The translations under genes and the position numbers were made by a program. Source: Bacteroidota bacterium (GTDB lineage: Bacteria > Bacteroidota > Bacteroidia > Bacteroidales > Dysgonomonadaceae). Taken from it: a stretch of DNA of 64,000 nt. Below, one piece after another: positions 16,304 through 25,678 of the stretch. Each line of letters begins with the position of its first letter. The stretch's first letter is position 1. The notes beneath the pieces are model-generated. The model was not told the DNA's origin. It was given only the letters and a program-made list of their open reading frames with translations, and did not search any database. The stretch is taken from contig JAEWQF010000027.1 in assembly GCA_023399295.1 (NCBI GenBank), forward strand, positions 1-64,000, written 5' to 3'.

Positions 16304-17088
16304 ACGGGATCATTTTTCTTTGCCTCCTGCCAGATCGCTTCCATCTCTTCCAGCGTGACCGCTTTCAAGGAGCGTCCCTGATCGCGAAGACGTTGCTCCA
16401 TGTAGTTGAAACGGTAGATGAACTTGCGGTTGGTGCGTTCCAGCGCGTTGTCGGGATTCACCTTGTAGAGTCGTGCGGCGTTGATGATGCTGAAGAGCAT
16501 GTCGCCAAACTCGGCTTCCATCTTGTCGCTGTCCATCTCTTCGATCTCAGCCTCCAACTCACCCAGCTCCTCCTTCACCTTCTCCCACACATCGTGCCGC
16601 TCGTTCCAGTCGAAACCGGCATTGCGTGCCTTGTCCTGGATGCGGTATGCTTTCACCAATGCAGGCAGGGCCGAGGGGACACCTTCGAGTACCGTCTTGT
16701 TGCCACCATTCTCCTTCAGCTTGATCTGCTCCCAGCTCTTCTCCACCATGCCGGCGGAGTCGGCCTGCTGGTCACCAAAGACATGGGGGTGACGGAAGAT
16801 CAGCTTGTCGCAGATGGCGTGACAGACATCCCCGATGTCGAACGCCTCTTTCTCCTCACCGATCTTGGAATAGAAGACCACATGCAACAGCAGGTCGCCC
16901 AGTTCTTTCTTGATCTCAGGGTTGTTGTTGGCAATGATCGCCTCCGCCAGCTCGTAGGTCTCCTCGATGGTGTTGGCCCGCAGACTCTCGTTGGTCTGTT
17001 CGCGGTCCCAGGGACATTTCTCCCGCAGTTCATCCATCACGTCGAGCAACCGCCCGAACGCTTCTATTTTCTCTTCTCTCGTGTGCAT
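16300..17088 (-). CDS. mazG: Nucleoside triphosphate pyrophosphohydrolase MazG
   Basis: MazG hydrolyses (d)NTPs to monophosphates, clearing damaged nucleotides. The 262-residue protein has two MazG repeats. The first carries ETYELAEAI near residue 42 and KKELGDLLLHVVFYSKIGEE near 60, the EExxE/ExxD magnesium-binding pattern. The second carries EELGELEAEI near 170 and EAEFGDMLFSIINAARL near 190. CPWDREQT near residue 24 is also typical. It heads a two-gene unit with the small zinc-ribbon protein. Confidence 0.94.
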   Translation of the reverse strand: MHTREEKIEAFGRLLDVMDELREKCPWDREQTNESLRANTIEETYELAEAIIANNNPEIKKELGDLLLHVVFYSKIGEEKEAFDIGDVCHAICDKLIFRHPHVFGDQQADSAGMVEKSWEQIKLKENGGNKTVLEGVPSALPALVKAYRIQDKARNAGFDWNERHDVWEKVKEELGELEAEIEEMDSDKMEAEFGDMLFSIINAARLYKVNPDNALERTNRKFIYRFNYMEQRLRDQGRSLKAVTLEEMEAIWQEAKKNDPV

Positions 17089-17137
17089 ATTAAAAAAAGG
17101 TCAGAGACGACACCGGGTCGCCTCTGCATTAAGGTTG

Positions 17138-19150
17138 TTATTTCTTAAAATTGTTCAATCCCGTTTCCAGGAACGCAAGGTATCTCTCCACATTTTCATC
17201 GTAGGCATAGGAGGGACTGATCGGTTTGCCCGCATGATCGAGCGCGATGTAGTAGGGTTGTGCGTTGGCACCGAACTTGTGGCGCTGCAGGTAGCTCCAC
17301 TTGTCGCCAATTGTCTTCAACCGCACGGTGCGGCCATTCTCTTCCACTTCAATGATCTCGGGGAGTCGGGTCTTGTCGTCCACCATCAGCGTGACAAGGA
17401 TGTACTCGTTGTCGAGCAGATCCTTCACACGGGGGTCGGTCCATACCGATGCCTCCATCTTGCGGCAGTTGACACAGCCGTAGCCTGAGAAATCGATCAG
17501 TAGCGGTTTATTCTGTTGCATGGCCAGCATCACACCGGTTTCATAGTCGAGTGTCTCTGCATGCACCTCCCCTTCATACAGGTTGAAATCCTGCGTGTAG
17601 AGGGGCGGGGAGAAGGCACTGATCGCTTTCAGTGGTGCTCCCCACAGGCCGGGAATCATGTAGACCGCGAAGGCGAGTGAGATGATGGAGAGGAAGAGGC
17701 GCGGGATGGTGAGATGCGGCAGGTCGCTGTCGCCGGGGAATTTGATCTTTCCCAGCAGGTAAACACCCAGCAACGCGAAGATCACGATCCAGAGCACCAG
17801 GAACACCTCACGGTCAAGAATACCCCACCCGTAAGCCAGGTCGGCCACCGAAAGAAACTTGAGGGCCAGTGCCAGTTCAAGGAACCCCAGCACCACCTTC
17901 ACCGAGTTGAGCCAACCACCCGACTTGGGCATGGTGGAGAGCCAGGAGGGGAAAATGGCAAAGAGGACAAAGGGGATGGCCAGTGCCAGTGCGAAGCCCA
18001 GCATGCCGATGGCCGGGGCGATGATGCTGCCGGCGGTGGCAGCCTCCACCAGCAGCGTGCCGATGATGGGGCCTGTGCAGGAAAAGGAGACAAGCACCAG
18101 GGTGAAGGCCATGAAGAAGATGCTCAGGGCGCCGGTGGTGCTGTCTGCCTTCTGGTCCATCTTATTGGTCCATTTGGAGGGGAGCACCAGCTCGAAGCCA
18201 CCAAAGAAGGCGATGGCGAAAAAGAGCAGGAGGGCAAAGAAGAGCAGGTTGAACAGTGCGCTGGTGGCCATGTTGTTGAGCGCACTGGCGCCAAAGATGG
18301 CCGTGATGAGCAGTCCCAGCACCACGTAGATCACGATGATGGCGACACCGTAGACCAGTGCCTCACCCACCGCTTTCTTCCTGTCTGTTTTGTTGCGTTT
18401 CAGGAAGAAGCTGACAGTCATGGGGATCATGGGCCAGACACAGGGCGTCACCAACGCGATCAGTCCACCGGCGAAGCCGGAGAGCAGGATCCAGATGAGC
18501 GACATGCCGGCGGTGCTTCCTTTCATGCCGAATTGTTGCAGCTCCTCGATCACCGGTGTCCAGAGCAGGTCGCTGTCCAGATCAGCATTGCTGACAGGGG
18601 TATCTACAGCTGTCAGTGAGCTGTCGGAGGCTGTGGTGGCCATCGGTTGCGGTGATGTGGTTGAGGCCGAAGCGGTCACTGCTGCGGGTAGTTCGGCAGT
18701 GTTGAATGCGAAGTCGTTGGGCAGGGGAGGGGTGCAGCTCTGGTCGTCACACGCCTGTGCCCGCACATCGCCTGCAATGGTGAAGGTGCTTTTGTCGGTC
18801 ACCCGTAACCGCTGCACGAAACGGGCACTCTCTTGAAAGGTGCCGATTTGCATGCCGAAGATGGGGTCGAATTTCACTTTGGCTTCCTTGCCGGCTGCAT
18901 GAAACGCACCGACCGTTTCAGCGCCGGTGAGGTTGTCGAAGTTGATCTGTGTGGGTGTGGGACCACCCTCGGGTATTGTGGTGTCATAGACATACCAGCC
19001 TTGCTTGATCTTGACATCTGCCACCAGCTCTATCTCGCTGTTTCCCTTGTCTTCGAGTGTAAAGGTCCATACCATCTCCTCCTGAGCGAAGGTGAAAGCA
19101 GTGAAAAGGAGTGCCATCGACAGCAGTGTCGTCACTTTTTTCATATTCAT
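17138..19150 (-). CDS. dsbD: DsbD-family thiol:disulfide interchange protein
   Basis: DsbD carries reducing power from cytoplasmic thioredoxin across the inner membrane to periplasmic thiol proteins. The 670-residue protein has a signal peptide (cleavage near FTFAQ), an N-terminal periplasmic domain with a cysteine pair in CDDQSC near residue 134, and a transmembrane core of about eight helices (about 215-505) with CVWPMIPM and SFSCTGPIIG as its cysteine segments. A C-terminal thioredoxin-like domain has the CVNC centre in GYGCVNCRKMEA near 559. All three cysteine pairs are present. An ATG two codons later (19144) is an equally good start. Confidence 0.92.
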   Translation of the reverse strand: MNMKKVTTLLSMALLFTAFTFAQEEMVWTFTLEDKGNSEIELVADVKIKQGWYVYDTTIPEGGPTPTQINFDNLTGAETVGAFHAAGKEAKVKFDPIFGMQIGTFQESARFVQRLRVTDKSTFTIAGDVRAQACDDQSCTPPLPNDFAFNTAELPAAVTASASTTSPQPMATTASDSSLTAVDTPVSNADLDSDLLWTPVIEELQQFGMKGSTAGMSLIWILLSGFAGGLIALVTPCVWPMIPMTVSFFLKRNKTDRKKAVGEALVYGVAIIVIYVVLGLLITAIFGASALNNMATSALFNLLFFALLLFFAIAFFGGFELVLPSKWTNKMDQKADSTTGALSIFFMAFTLVLVSFSCTGPIIGTLLVEAATAGSIIAPAIGMLGFALALAIPFVLFAIFPSWLSTMPKSGGWLNSVKVVLGFLELALALKFLSVADLAYGWGILDREVFLVLWIVIFALLGVYLLGKIKFPGDSDLPHLTIPRLFLSIISLAFAVYMIPGLWGAPLKAISAFSPPLYTQDFNLYEGEVHAETLDYETGVMLAMQQNKPLLIDFSGYGCVNCRKMEASVWTDPRVKDLLDNEYILVTLMVDDKTRLPEIIEVEENGRTVRLKTIGDKWSYLQRHKFGANAQPYYIALDHAGKPISPSYAYDENVERYLAFLETGLNNFKK

Positions 19151-19177
19151 ATTGCTGTTATCTTGTCATTTGATCTG

Positions 19178-19185
19178 CAAAGGTA
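19178..19185 (-). promoter_or_regulatory. -7 promoter box TACCTTTG of dsbD
   Basis: Exact TAnnTTTG on the minus strand, 27 nt before the dsbD start codon; the -33 region is not recognisable. Confidence 0.5.
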
Positions 19186-19297
19186 GTGAAATCAGGGAAA
19201 CGGCAGGGTTACAGATTGTGAAATAACACCAAGATTCCTGTTTTTGTTCCTAGTATCTGCACGGAGCGAGCGGTAGTATGGGTGGATAGGAAAGGAA

Positions 19298-19323
19298 AGG
19301 AGGAGAACAACAGTTCTCCTCCT
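19298..19323 (-). terminator. Perfect hairpin downstream of catalase
   Basis: The arms are perfect 11-bp inverted repeats (AGGAGGAGAAC and its complement) with a 4-nt AACA loop, 31 nt beyond the katA stop. The minus-strand tail is only pyrimidine-rich, not a clean T run, so it may stabilise the mRNA end rather than terminate. Confidence 0.5.
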
Positions 19324-19353
19324 CCCCATAAAAATGATTGCAATATCAACCTG

Positions 19354-20859
19354 TTATTCAATGCCCGCTTTGTCGTAGGGAATACCCAGTGCGTCAGCAA
19401 CACCCCGTCCATATGCCGGATCGGCCTTGTAACAGTTGCCGATGTGGCGGATCTTGATGATCTCATCCGAGCAACCCATGTTGCGGGCGGTGTTCTCGAA
19501 CAATCGACGCTGTTGGTCGGCCGTCATCAGCCGGAACAACTTGCCCGGCTGCTCATAGTAATTGTCGTCATCCTCACGGAAGTTCCACCGTTTGATGTCG
19601 CCGTTCACCTTCTGTACCGGCTCGTCATGCTCAGGCTGTTCCTGCCACATGCCATAGCTGTTGGGCTCATAATGGAGGGCGGCACCCTGGTTGCCGTCGA
19701 CTCGCATCTGGCCGTCGCGATGGAAGGAGTTGTAGGCTCCCTTAACCCCCTGGGGCTGGTTCACCGGTATCTGATGATGGTTCACTCCCAGGCGGTAGCG
19801 CTGCGCATCACCGTAGGAGAAGAGACGTCCCTGCAGCATCTTGTCGGGTGAGAAGCCGATGCCGGGTACCACGTTGGCTGGATTGAAAGCTGCCTGTTCC
19901 ACATCCTGGAAGTAGTTTTCCGGATTGCGGTTCAGCTCGAACTCGCCTACCGGGATCAACGGGAAGTCGCCCTTGTACCACACCTTTGTCAGGTCGAACG
20001 GGTTGTAGGGCATCTGTTCAGCCTGCTCCTCGCTCATCACCTGGATGAACATCTTCCATTTCGGGAAATTGCCGTTGCCGATTGCCTCGAAGAGATCACG
20101 CTGGTGACTCTCCCGGTCCTTGCCCACCACTGTTTCCGCTTCAGCATCGGTCAGGTTCTCGATCCCCTGCTGGGTGACAAAGTGAAACTTCACCCAGTGG
20201 CGTACGTTGTCGCTGTTGATGAAGCTGTAGGTGTGGCTGCCGAAGCCGTGCATGTGGCGGTAGCTGCGCGGAATGCCACGGTCGCTCATGGTGATGGTGA
20301 TCTGGTGGAGTGCTTCGGGCAGGTTGCTCCAGAAATCCCAGTTGTTGTTGGGACTGCGCAGGTTGGTGTGCGGGTCGCGCTTCACCGCATGGTTCAGGTC
20401 GGGGAACTTGAGCGGGTCGCGGAAGAAGAAGACCGGTGTGTTGTTGCCCACCAGGTCCCAGTTGCCCTCTTCGGTGTAGAATTTCATCGCGAAACCGCGG
20501 ATGTCTCTTTCCGCATCGGCAGCACCCCGTTCTCCGGCCACGGTGGAGAAGCGAACGAACATCCCGGTCTGCTTGCCGATCTCGGAGAAGATCTTCGCAC
20601 GGGTGTACTCCGTGATGTCGTGTGTCACGGTAAAGGTGCCGAACGCACCCGATCCCTTGGCATGCATGCGTCTTTCCGGGATCACTTCCCGGTCGAAGTG
20701 TGCCAGTTTCTCCAGGAACCATACATCCTGCAGCATCATCGGTCCCCGCGCACCGGCGGTCATTGCATCCTGGTTGTTGCCTACCGGAGCACCGGCCACG
20801 GTAGTCATCTTCTTCTTGTTCTCCTTGTCTTTCTGTTTTTTGAGTTCTTCTGCATTCAT
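19354..20859 (-). CDS. katA: Catalase (heme, small-subunit type)
   Basis: The enzyme breaks hydrogen peroxide to water and oxygen. The 501-residue protein matches clade 3 mono-functional catalases in length. The distal His lies in ERRMHAKGSGAFG near residue 66, the heme-side RFSTVAGERGAAD near 102, and the proximal Tyr in RLFSYGDAQRYRLG near 345. FFFRDPLKFPD near 145 and NNWDFWSNLPEA near 170 are further family blocks. There is no signal peptide, so it is cytoplasmic. No OxyR gene is adjacent. The N-terminal 25 residues are unusually lysine-rich. Confidence 0.96.
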   Translation of the reverse strand: MNAEELKKQKDKENKKKMTTVAGAPVGNNQDAMTAGARGPMMLQDVWFLEKLAHFDREVIPERRMHAKGSGAFGTFTVTHDITEYTRAKIFSEIGKQTGMFVRFSTVAGERGAADAERDIRGFAMKFYTEEGNWDLVGNNTPVFFFRDPLKFPDLNHAVKRDPHTNLRSPNNNWDFWSNLPEALHQITITMSDRGIPRSYRHMHGFGSHTYSFINSDNVRHWVKFHFVTQQGIENLTDAEAETVVGKDRESHQRDLFEAIGNGNFPKWKMFIQVMSEEQAEQMPYNPFDLTKVWYKGDFPLIPVGEFELNRNPENYFQDVEQAAFNPANVVPGIGFSPDKMLQGRLFSYGDAQRYRLGVNHHQIPVNQPQGVKGAYNSFHRDGQMRVDGNQGAALHYEPNSYGMWQEQPEHDEPVQKVNGDIKRWNFREDDDNYYEQPGKLFRLMTADQQRRLFENTARNMGCSDEIIKIRHIGNCYKADPAYGRGVADALGIPYDKAGIE

Positions 20860-20914
20860 AGCATCTATTTTTTTAGGTTTTTTAGGGTTGGTTGGTTTTG
20901 GTTTCCAAGATAAC

Positions 20915-20945
20915 CAAAATTACTGACTTAATGTGAATTTTCAAT
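20915..20945 (-). promoter_or_regulatory. Candidate katA promoter
   Basis: On the minus strand ATTG (20945-20942), 19 nt and TAATTTTG (20922-20915) match the Bacteroidota promoter with one mismatch in the -33 box. Confidence 0.55.
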
Positions 20946-21078
20946 CGAAAATCCTCATCTTTTTTGCTGATGCAACAACCAGCCGATCGGATCTGCCGAT
21001 AAGTTATCAACAATTCACTGTTTATAACTTTCAGAGATTTAAAAGTGGGAATCGTTCCGCCCGCACTGAATATCTCAG

Positions 21079-21086
21079 TACCTTTA
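21079..21086 (+). promoter_or_regulatory. Candidate -7 box TACCTTTA upstream of dnaB
   Basis: One base off TAnnTTTG, 49 nt before the chosen dnaB ATG. It lies downstream of an earlier in-frame start candidate at 21045, which argues against that one. Confidence 0.35.
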
Positions 21087-21134
21087 CAACCTGATGGGGA
21101 TCACAAATGCGGATCGCAACAACAACCCGATGAT

Positions 21135-22670
21135 ATGGAAAAACAGAAACGGAAACCCTCGGTAAAAGTAGTGGAGAAGGCAGTGGTGGCTCCCGATATC
21201 GGGAAGCTGCCACCACAGGCGCGTGAACTGGAGGAGGCGGTGCTGGGGGCACTGATGCTGGAAAAAGATGCCTATTCCGTGATCAGTGAGATCCTCAAAC
21301 CGGAGAGCTTTTATGATCCCTCCCATCAGTTGATTTTTGATGCGATCCAGGGACTTGCAATGCAACAGAAGCCGGTTGACGTGCTTACTGTTGTGGAGGA
21401 GCTGAAACGGCGTGGTGAGCTGGACACCTCCGGTGGTGCTGTCTATGTGGCGGAACTGAGTGAGAAGGTGGCTTCTGCCGCCCACATCGAATACCATGCC
21501 CGCATCATCGCACAGAAATATCTGGCCCGTGAACTGATCTCTTTCTCATCGGAGGTGTCACAGCAGGCTTTCGATGAGACGATTGATGTGGATGACCTGA
21601 TGCAGGAAACCGAGGGAAGGCTCTTCGAAATATCCCAGCGCAACGTCAAGAAAGATGTGATCCAGATCAATCCGGTGATCAAGGAGGCGATGCAGAATAT
21701 CCAGCTGGCTGCCAACAGGAAAGATGGGATGAGCGGCCTCCCAACTGGTTTCAAGGAACTGGACAAGCTCACCTCCGGATGGCAGAATTCCGACCTGGTG
21801 ATCATTGCTGCCCGCCCGGCGATGGGTAAGACCGCCTTTGTGCTCTCCATGGCAAAAAACATGGCGCTCGACTACAGTCAACCGGTGGGTATCTTCTCGC
21901 TGGAGATGTCGAACGTGCAGCTTGTCAATCGTTTGATTGTCAATGTCTGCCAGATAAAGGGGGAGAGCATCAAGAGCGGACGGCTGTCGGACGATGAATG
22001 GGAACGACTCGATAAGAACCATAAATTTCTATACAATGCACCGGTCTACATCGATGACACCCCCAGTCTCTCCGTCTTTGAACTGCGTACCAAAGCGCGC
22101 CGCCTGGTGCGAGAGCATGGGGTAAAGACATTGATCATCGATTACCTGCAGCTTATGAATGCCAGCGGCATGAGTTTCGGCAGTCGCGAACAGGAGGTGA
22201 GCATGATCTCCCGATCGCTCAAGGGACTGGCCAAGGAACTGAACATCCCCATCATTGCCCTCTCACAGCTCAATCGTGGCGTGGAAACACGTCAGGGTAA
22301 CGAGGGCAAACGACCACAACTGGCCGACTTGCGTGAGTCGGGTGCCATTGAGCAGGATGCCGACATCGTCTGTTTCATCCACCGCCCCGAATATTATCGC
22401 ATCACTGAGGATGAACGGGGCAACTCGTTGGTGGGCATCGCCGAGATCATCGTGGCCAAGCACCGTAACGGCCCCACCGGCATTGCCAGCATGCGGTTCG
22501 ACAATGAATATGCCCGTTTTCAGAACCTGGATGATTATGCAGTAGGCAAGAACTATGTGGAACGTCCCTCACGGATGAATAAAAAGACTGCCAATGACGA
22601 CCCGGCCAATCAGATGCCACCGTCCGCTACAGATTTCCAATCACACAGCAGGGATCCGCTGCCATTTTAA
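21135..22670 (+). CDS. dnaB: Replicative DNA helicase DnaB
   Basis: DnaB is the hexameric 5'-3' helicase of the replication fork. In 511 residues it shows the N-terminal primase-interacting domain (PPQARELEEAVLGALMLEKDAY near residue 20), a linker, and the RecA-like motor with Walker A in ARPAMGKTAFVLSMA near 225, LIIDYLQLM near 335 (Walker B) and SQLNRGVETR near 375. There is no intein. The ATG at 21135 (MEKQKRKP) is preferred over the candidate at 21045 because a -7-like box lies between them and the extra residues lack family character. Confidence 0.95.
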   Translation: MEKQKRKPSVKVVEKAVVAPDIGKLPPQARELEEAVLGALMLEKDAYSVISEILKPESFYDPSHQLIFDAIQGLAMQQKPVDVLTVVEELKRRGELDTSGGAVYVAELSEKVASAAHIEYHARIIAQKYLARELISFSSEVSQQAFDETIDVDDLMQETEGRLFEISQRNVKKDVIQINPVIKEAMQNIQLAANRKDGMSGLPTGFKELDKLTSGWQNSDLVIIAARPAMGKTAFVLSMAKNMALDYSQPVGIFSLEMSNVQLVNRLIVNVCQIKGESIKSGRLSDDEWERLDKNHKFLYNAPVYIDDTPSLSVFELRTKARRLVREHGVKTLIIDYLQLMNASGMSFGSREQEVSMISRSLKGLAKELNIPIIALSQLNRGVETRQGNEGKRPQLADLRESGAIEQDADIVCFIHRPEYYRITEDERGNSLVGIAEIIVAKHRNGPTGIASMRFDNEYARFQNLDDYAVGKNYVERPSRMNKKTANDDPANQMPPSATDFQSHSRDPLPF

Positions 22671-22816
22671 CTGATGCGATCGAGCTCGATCAGGCTGACC
22701 AACAGGTGTGATAACAAGGCTGGTGATGTGACAACAATTACACAATTGTTGAACCATCCTTTTGTGAGAAATGTTTAAATCCTGTGAAACAAATGGTCAC
22801 ACCATGGTGGAAAAAA

Positions 22817-22845
22817 TTGTTTCCCGATTTTTTTCCCTATTTTTG
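22817..22845 (+). promoter_or_regulatory. Candidate promoter of the LysM/OM-barrel pair
   Basis: TATTTTTG (22838-22845) is an exact -7 box with TTG (22817-22819) 18 nt upstream. It lies in the 229-bp gap after dnaB, 55 nt before the next ATG. Confidence 0.5.
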
Positions 22846-22899
22846 TCTGCTGGTTGTGCCATCAACCACCTGTTTTAATTTATTTAATTCGATGATATA

Positions 22900-24900
22900 A
22901 TGGGTCACCTCATTCACCTGAACAGGTTTTTTCTCCTCATCTTCTGCCTGATTGTCGCCTCACATGCGATCCATGGGCAGCAGTTACCCTATGAGACCAT
23001 TGCGGTGAACGGACAATCGTATTACAAGTACAAGGTCCAACCGGGTGATGGTCTCTATGCCGTTTCACGGATCTTTTCGGTCACCGTGGCGGAGATCCTT
23101 CGTCACAATCCCGGCTCAAACAGCGGTCTCCAAAATGGACAGGAGCTGTTGATCCCGGTAAACGCGGAGTCACTGAGAGCTGTTTCCGCTTCCGGCCAGC
23201 AGGTTGATGGCTCACCACAAAATCAGACTGACCAGAACAACACCTTTTCACACACCGTGGTGAAAGGTGAGACGGTGTATAGCATAGCCAGGATGTATCA
23301 CACGACGGCTGACCAGATCATTCGCTTGAACCCCGGTGCCGGCGAAGGCATCGCCATTGGGAGCCAGCTCATCATCCCACAACGGCGTGTCATCAGCAAC
23401 GAGAAGGAGGAGAACTACCGTTACCACACCATCCTGCCGAAGGAGACCCTCTATTCTGTTTCCAAAACATACAGGCTGAAACCGGAGGATGTGATTCTCG
23501 CCAACAGCGGCCTTTCTGTCGAGACCTTTCAGATAGGCAAGACAATCCGGATTCCCTTTTTCGAGTCGTACGAAGTGGTGAAGCCATTTGAAATGCAGAC
23601 AGCCAATGTGATTCATACCGTGAAGAAGGGTGAGACGCTCTATGGTATTGCCGGAAAATATGGGGTGGAAGTTACCACGCTGGAGCAAATGAACCCGATC
23701 CTAGCAGGTGGATTGAAACCCAATATGGAACTGATTGTGGCGCTACCGCGAAACAAGGTGGAGAAACTGGATTCTTCGGAAGCTGAAAAGGTAAACAGGC
23801 TTCTCTCCGACCAAAACAGGTTACAACCTGTTGACGTGATCAAAGTGGGGCTGTTGTTGCCATTCCTCGATCAGACCAACAGGGGCCATCTGCGTTTGCA
23901 GGAATACTACGAGGGATTTCTGATAGCCGTCAATGAGATGAAGCGCAGAGGCGTCAACCTGGAGCTCTATGTTTTTGAAATCGGCAAGGGCAACGATACC
24001 GGCAAGCTCCAGAGTTTGTTGGGAACACTCGAGATGCAATCGCTCAATCTCCTGATTGGTGGGGTAAACGATGCACAGATCAAGTTGTTGTCCGATTTTG
24101 CGCGATCGAAAGAGATCAGCTATGTGGTGCCATTCTCACAAAGCAACGAAGAGGTGCTTCACAATGGCTCCATGTTTCAGGTGAATCCAATGACCAGCCT
24201 GATGCATACCAGAACGGCTGCCTATTTCACGGATCAGTTCCGGCAAGCGAATCTCATTTTTGTAGGGGGTGGCAACAATCCCCAACAGGAATTTGTCACC
24301 TTGTTGCAATCATCCCTCAGACAACAAAACATATCCTTCCAGACAGTTCCATCAGCTGGTTCACTTGACGCTGACTTGCCGCCATTGCTCTCGCCAGGCA
24401 AGAAGAACCTCCTCATTCCCACAAGCAGTGATGCGGCTACCCTTCGACAAATCATGGCAGTGCTGAAAAAATTGCACGAATCAAACCCGGATTTGGAAAC
24501 CCCTCTGTTTGGATACCCCGACTGGCAAACATATTCCGATCTGTTTGACGACTATGCCTCCTTTGGTGTCTATATCTATTCCCCATTCTTTGTTGACAAA
24601 CAGGCAACAGAAACAAGCGCGTTTCTCGAACTGTTCCGCAACTGGTATGGTCGTGAGCCGATGGATACCTACCCGGCTTATAGCATGTGGGGATACGACA
24701 CTGCGCTCTATTTCCTGACGGCAATGCACCGACATGGTTTGCATTTTGAGCAAAAGATCAACGATGTACAAGTCAAAACCCTGCAATTCCCGTTCAGTTT
24801 CGAACGACGCAACAACTGGGGAGGGTTTGTAAATGATGCGCTTTACATTGTCCACTACGATAAAGCGGGAACCATATCAAAAACGAAACTGTACAGATGA
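22900..24900 (+). CDS. Four-LysM protein with C-terminal periplasmic-binding (PBP1-like) fold
   Basis: The 666-residue exported protein has a signal peptide ending near HAIHGQ. Four LysM repeats follow, each with the GD/GET start and the (L/I)xIP end, at about residues 42-88, 113-158, 168-216 and 228-278. LysM binds peptidoglycan. From about residue 305 the chain resembles a type-1 periplasmic ligand-binding fold (VIKVGLLLPFLDQ, YYEGFLIAVNEMKRRG, LLIGGVNDAQIKLLSDFA, SYVVPFSQSNEEVL), like LpoA/LppC and branched amino acid binding proteins. This suggests a wall-bound factor that controls a cell-wall enzyme or senses a wall fragment; the ligand is unknown. The gene overlaps the following OM barrel gene by 4 nt, so the two probably act together. 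Confidence 0.82.
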   Translation: MGHLIHLNRFFLLIFCLIVASHAIHGQQLPYETIAVNGQSYYKYKVQPGDGLYAVSRIFSVTVAEILRHNPGSNSGLQNGQELLIPVNAESLRAVSASGQQVDGSPQNQTDQNNTFSHTVVKGETVYSIARMYHTTADQIIRLNPGAGEGIAIGSQLIIPQRRVISNEKEENYRYHTILPKETLYSVSKTYRLKPEDVILANSGLSVETFQIGKTIRIPFFESYEVVKPFEMQTANVIHTVKKGETLYGIAGKYGVEVTTLEQMNPILAGGLKPNMELIVALPRNKVEKLDSSEAEKVNRLLSDQNRLQPVDVIKVGLLLPFLDQTNRGHLRLQEYYEGFLIAVNEMKRRGVNLELYVFEIGKGNDTGKLQSLLGTLEMQSLNLLIGGVNDAQIKLLSDFARSKEISYVVPFSQSNEEVLHNGSMFQVNPMTSLMHTRTAAYFTDQFRQANLIFVGGGNNPQQEFVTLLQSSLRQQNISFQTVPSAGSLDADLPPLLSPGKKNLLIPTSSDAATLRQIMAVLKKLHESNPDLETPLFGYPDWQTYSDLFDDYASFGVYIYSPFFVDKQATETSAFLELFRNWYGREPMDTYPAYSMWGYDTALYFLTAMHRHGLHFEQKINDVQVKTLQFPFSFERRNNWGGFVNDALYIVHYDKAGTISKTKLYR

Positions 24901-25589
24901 GACCGTTCCTTTTCACTATCACCTTTCTTCTTTGTCTCAATACACTCTACGCACAGAGAGAATCAACACCCAGTGAGCTCTATCTGGGCGGTGGGGGAGG
25001 TGTCGTCTTCAGTAGCATCGACTTCATGCCATCTGTCGAACAGGCCGATAAAATGGGCTTTCTGGGTGGTGTCTCATTGAAGTATGTGACCGAGAAACAT
25101 CTTGGACTGATTGCAGAACTCAATTATGTACAGAAAGGATGGAGCGAACAGTTTGATCCGGAATCGGAGTTCGCCTATGGCAGGACACTCAATTACCTGG
25201 AGCTCCCTTTTCTAACCCATATCTACTTTGGTGACAAGACTCGCTTCATCATCAATGCGGGACCCAAGATCAGTTATCTGCTGGGAGAGCAGCACCAGAT
25301 GAGCAGTGCACTCGCCGATGACCTGGCTGCCCGACGTGAAGCCAACCCCGATGCCCCCATTGGGGTGCAATACAGTGGCATGGATGAGATGAAACGGGTG
25401 GACTATGGGTTGATCGGTGGCATGGGCATTGGGTTGAAGACCGCCATGGGTGACCTGGACTTGGAAGGACGCTACTACTTCGGCCTGGCCGATCTGTTTA
25501 CAAATAGAAGAAGTGAAAACGCCTACTTTTCACGCTCCGCCCACCGAATTATCGAGGCAAAACTTACCTGGTATATCAAAATTCACTAA
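24897..25589 (+). CDS. PorT-like outer-membrane beta-barrel protein
   Basis: The 230-residue protein has a clear signal peptide (FLLCLNTLYAQ) and then an eight-strand-like barrel of the PF13568 type: glycine-rich first strand YLGGGGGVVF, ELNYVQKGW, LNYLELPFLTHIYFG and KTRFIINAGPKISYLLG, which are typical of this family, including PorT of the type IX secretion system. Whether it is PorT itself cannot be settled from sequence by eye. It is translationally coupled to the LysM protein before it, and a type IX cargo protein is present elsewhere in the window. Confidence 0.75.
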   Translation: MRPFLFTITFLLCLNTLYAQRESTPSELYLGGGGGVVFSSIDFMPSVEQADKMGFLGGVSLKYVTEKHLGLIAELNYVQKGWSEQFDPESEFAYGRTLNYLELPFLTHIYFGDKTRFIINAGPKISYLLGEQHQMSSALADDLAARREANPDAPIGVQYSGMDEMKRVDYGLIGGMGIGLKTAMGDLDLEGRYYFGLADLFTNRRSENAYFSRSAHRIIEAKLTWYIKIH

Positions 25590-25624
25590 AAAAATTTTGC
25601 CATTAAAAAAAATCAGACTACTTT

Positions 25625-25652
25625 TGAACATTAATATATGAATATATGTTCA
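25625..25652. promoter_or_regulatory. Inverted repeat upstream of arsR-type gene (probable operator)
   Basis: TGAACAT and ATGTTCA are perfect 7-bp arms separated by 14 AT-rich bases, centred about 40 nt before the regulator's start. ArsR/SmtB proteins bind such AT-rich dyads to repress their own operon. TATAAT at 25661-25666 may be part of the promoter. Confidence 0.55.
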
Positions 25653-25678
25653 TGTACTTGTATAATGAGAATTGAGTG

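Noticed and set aside
22671..22899. Small gene or RNA between dnaB and the LysM gene
   Set aside because: No open frame with coding character, and only a promoter-like box; nothing else seen.
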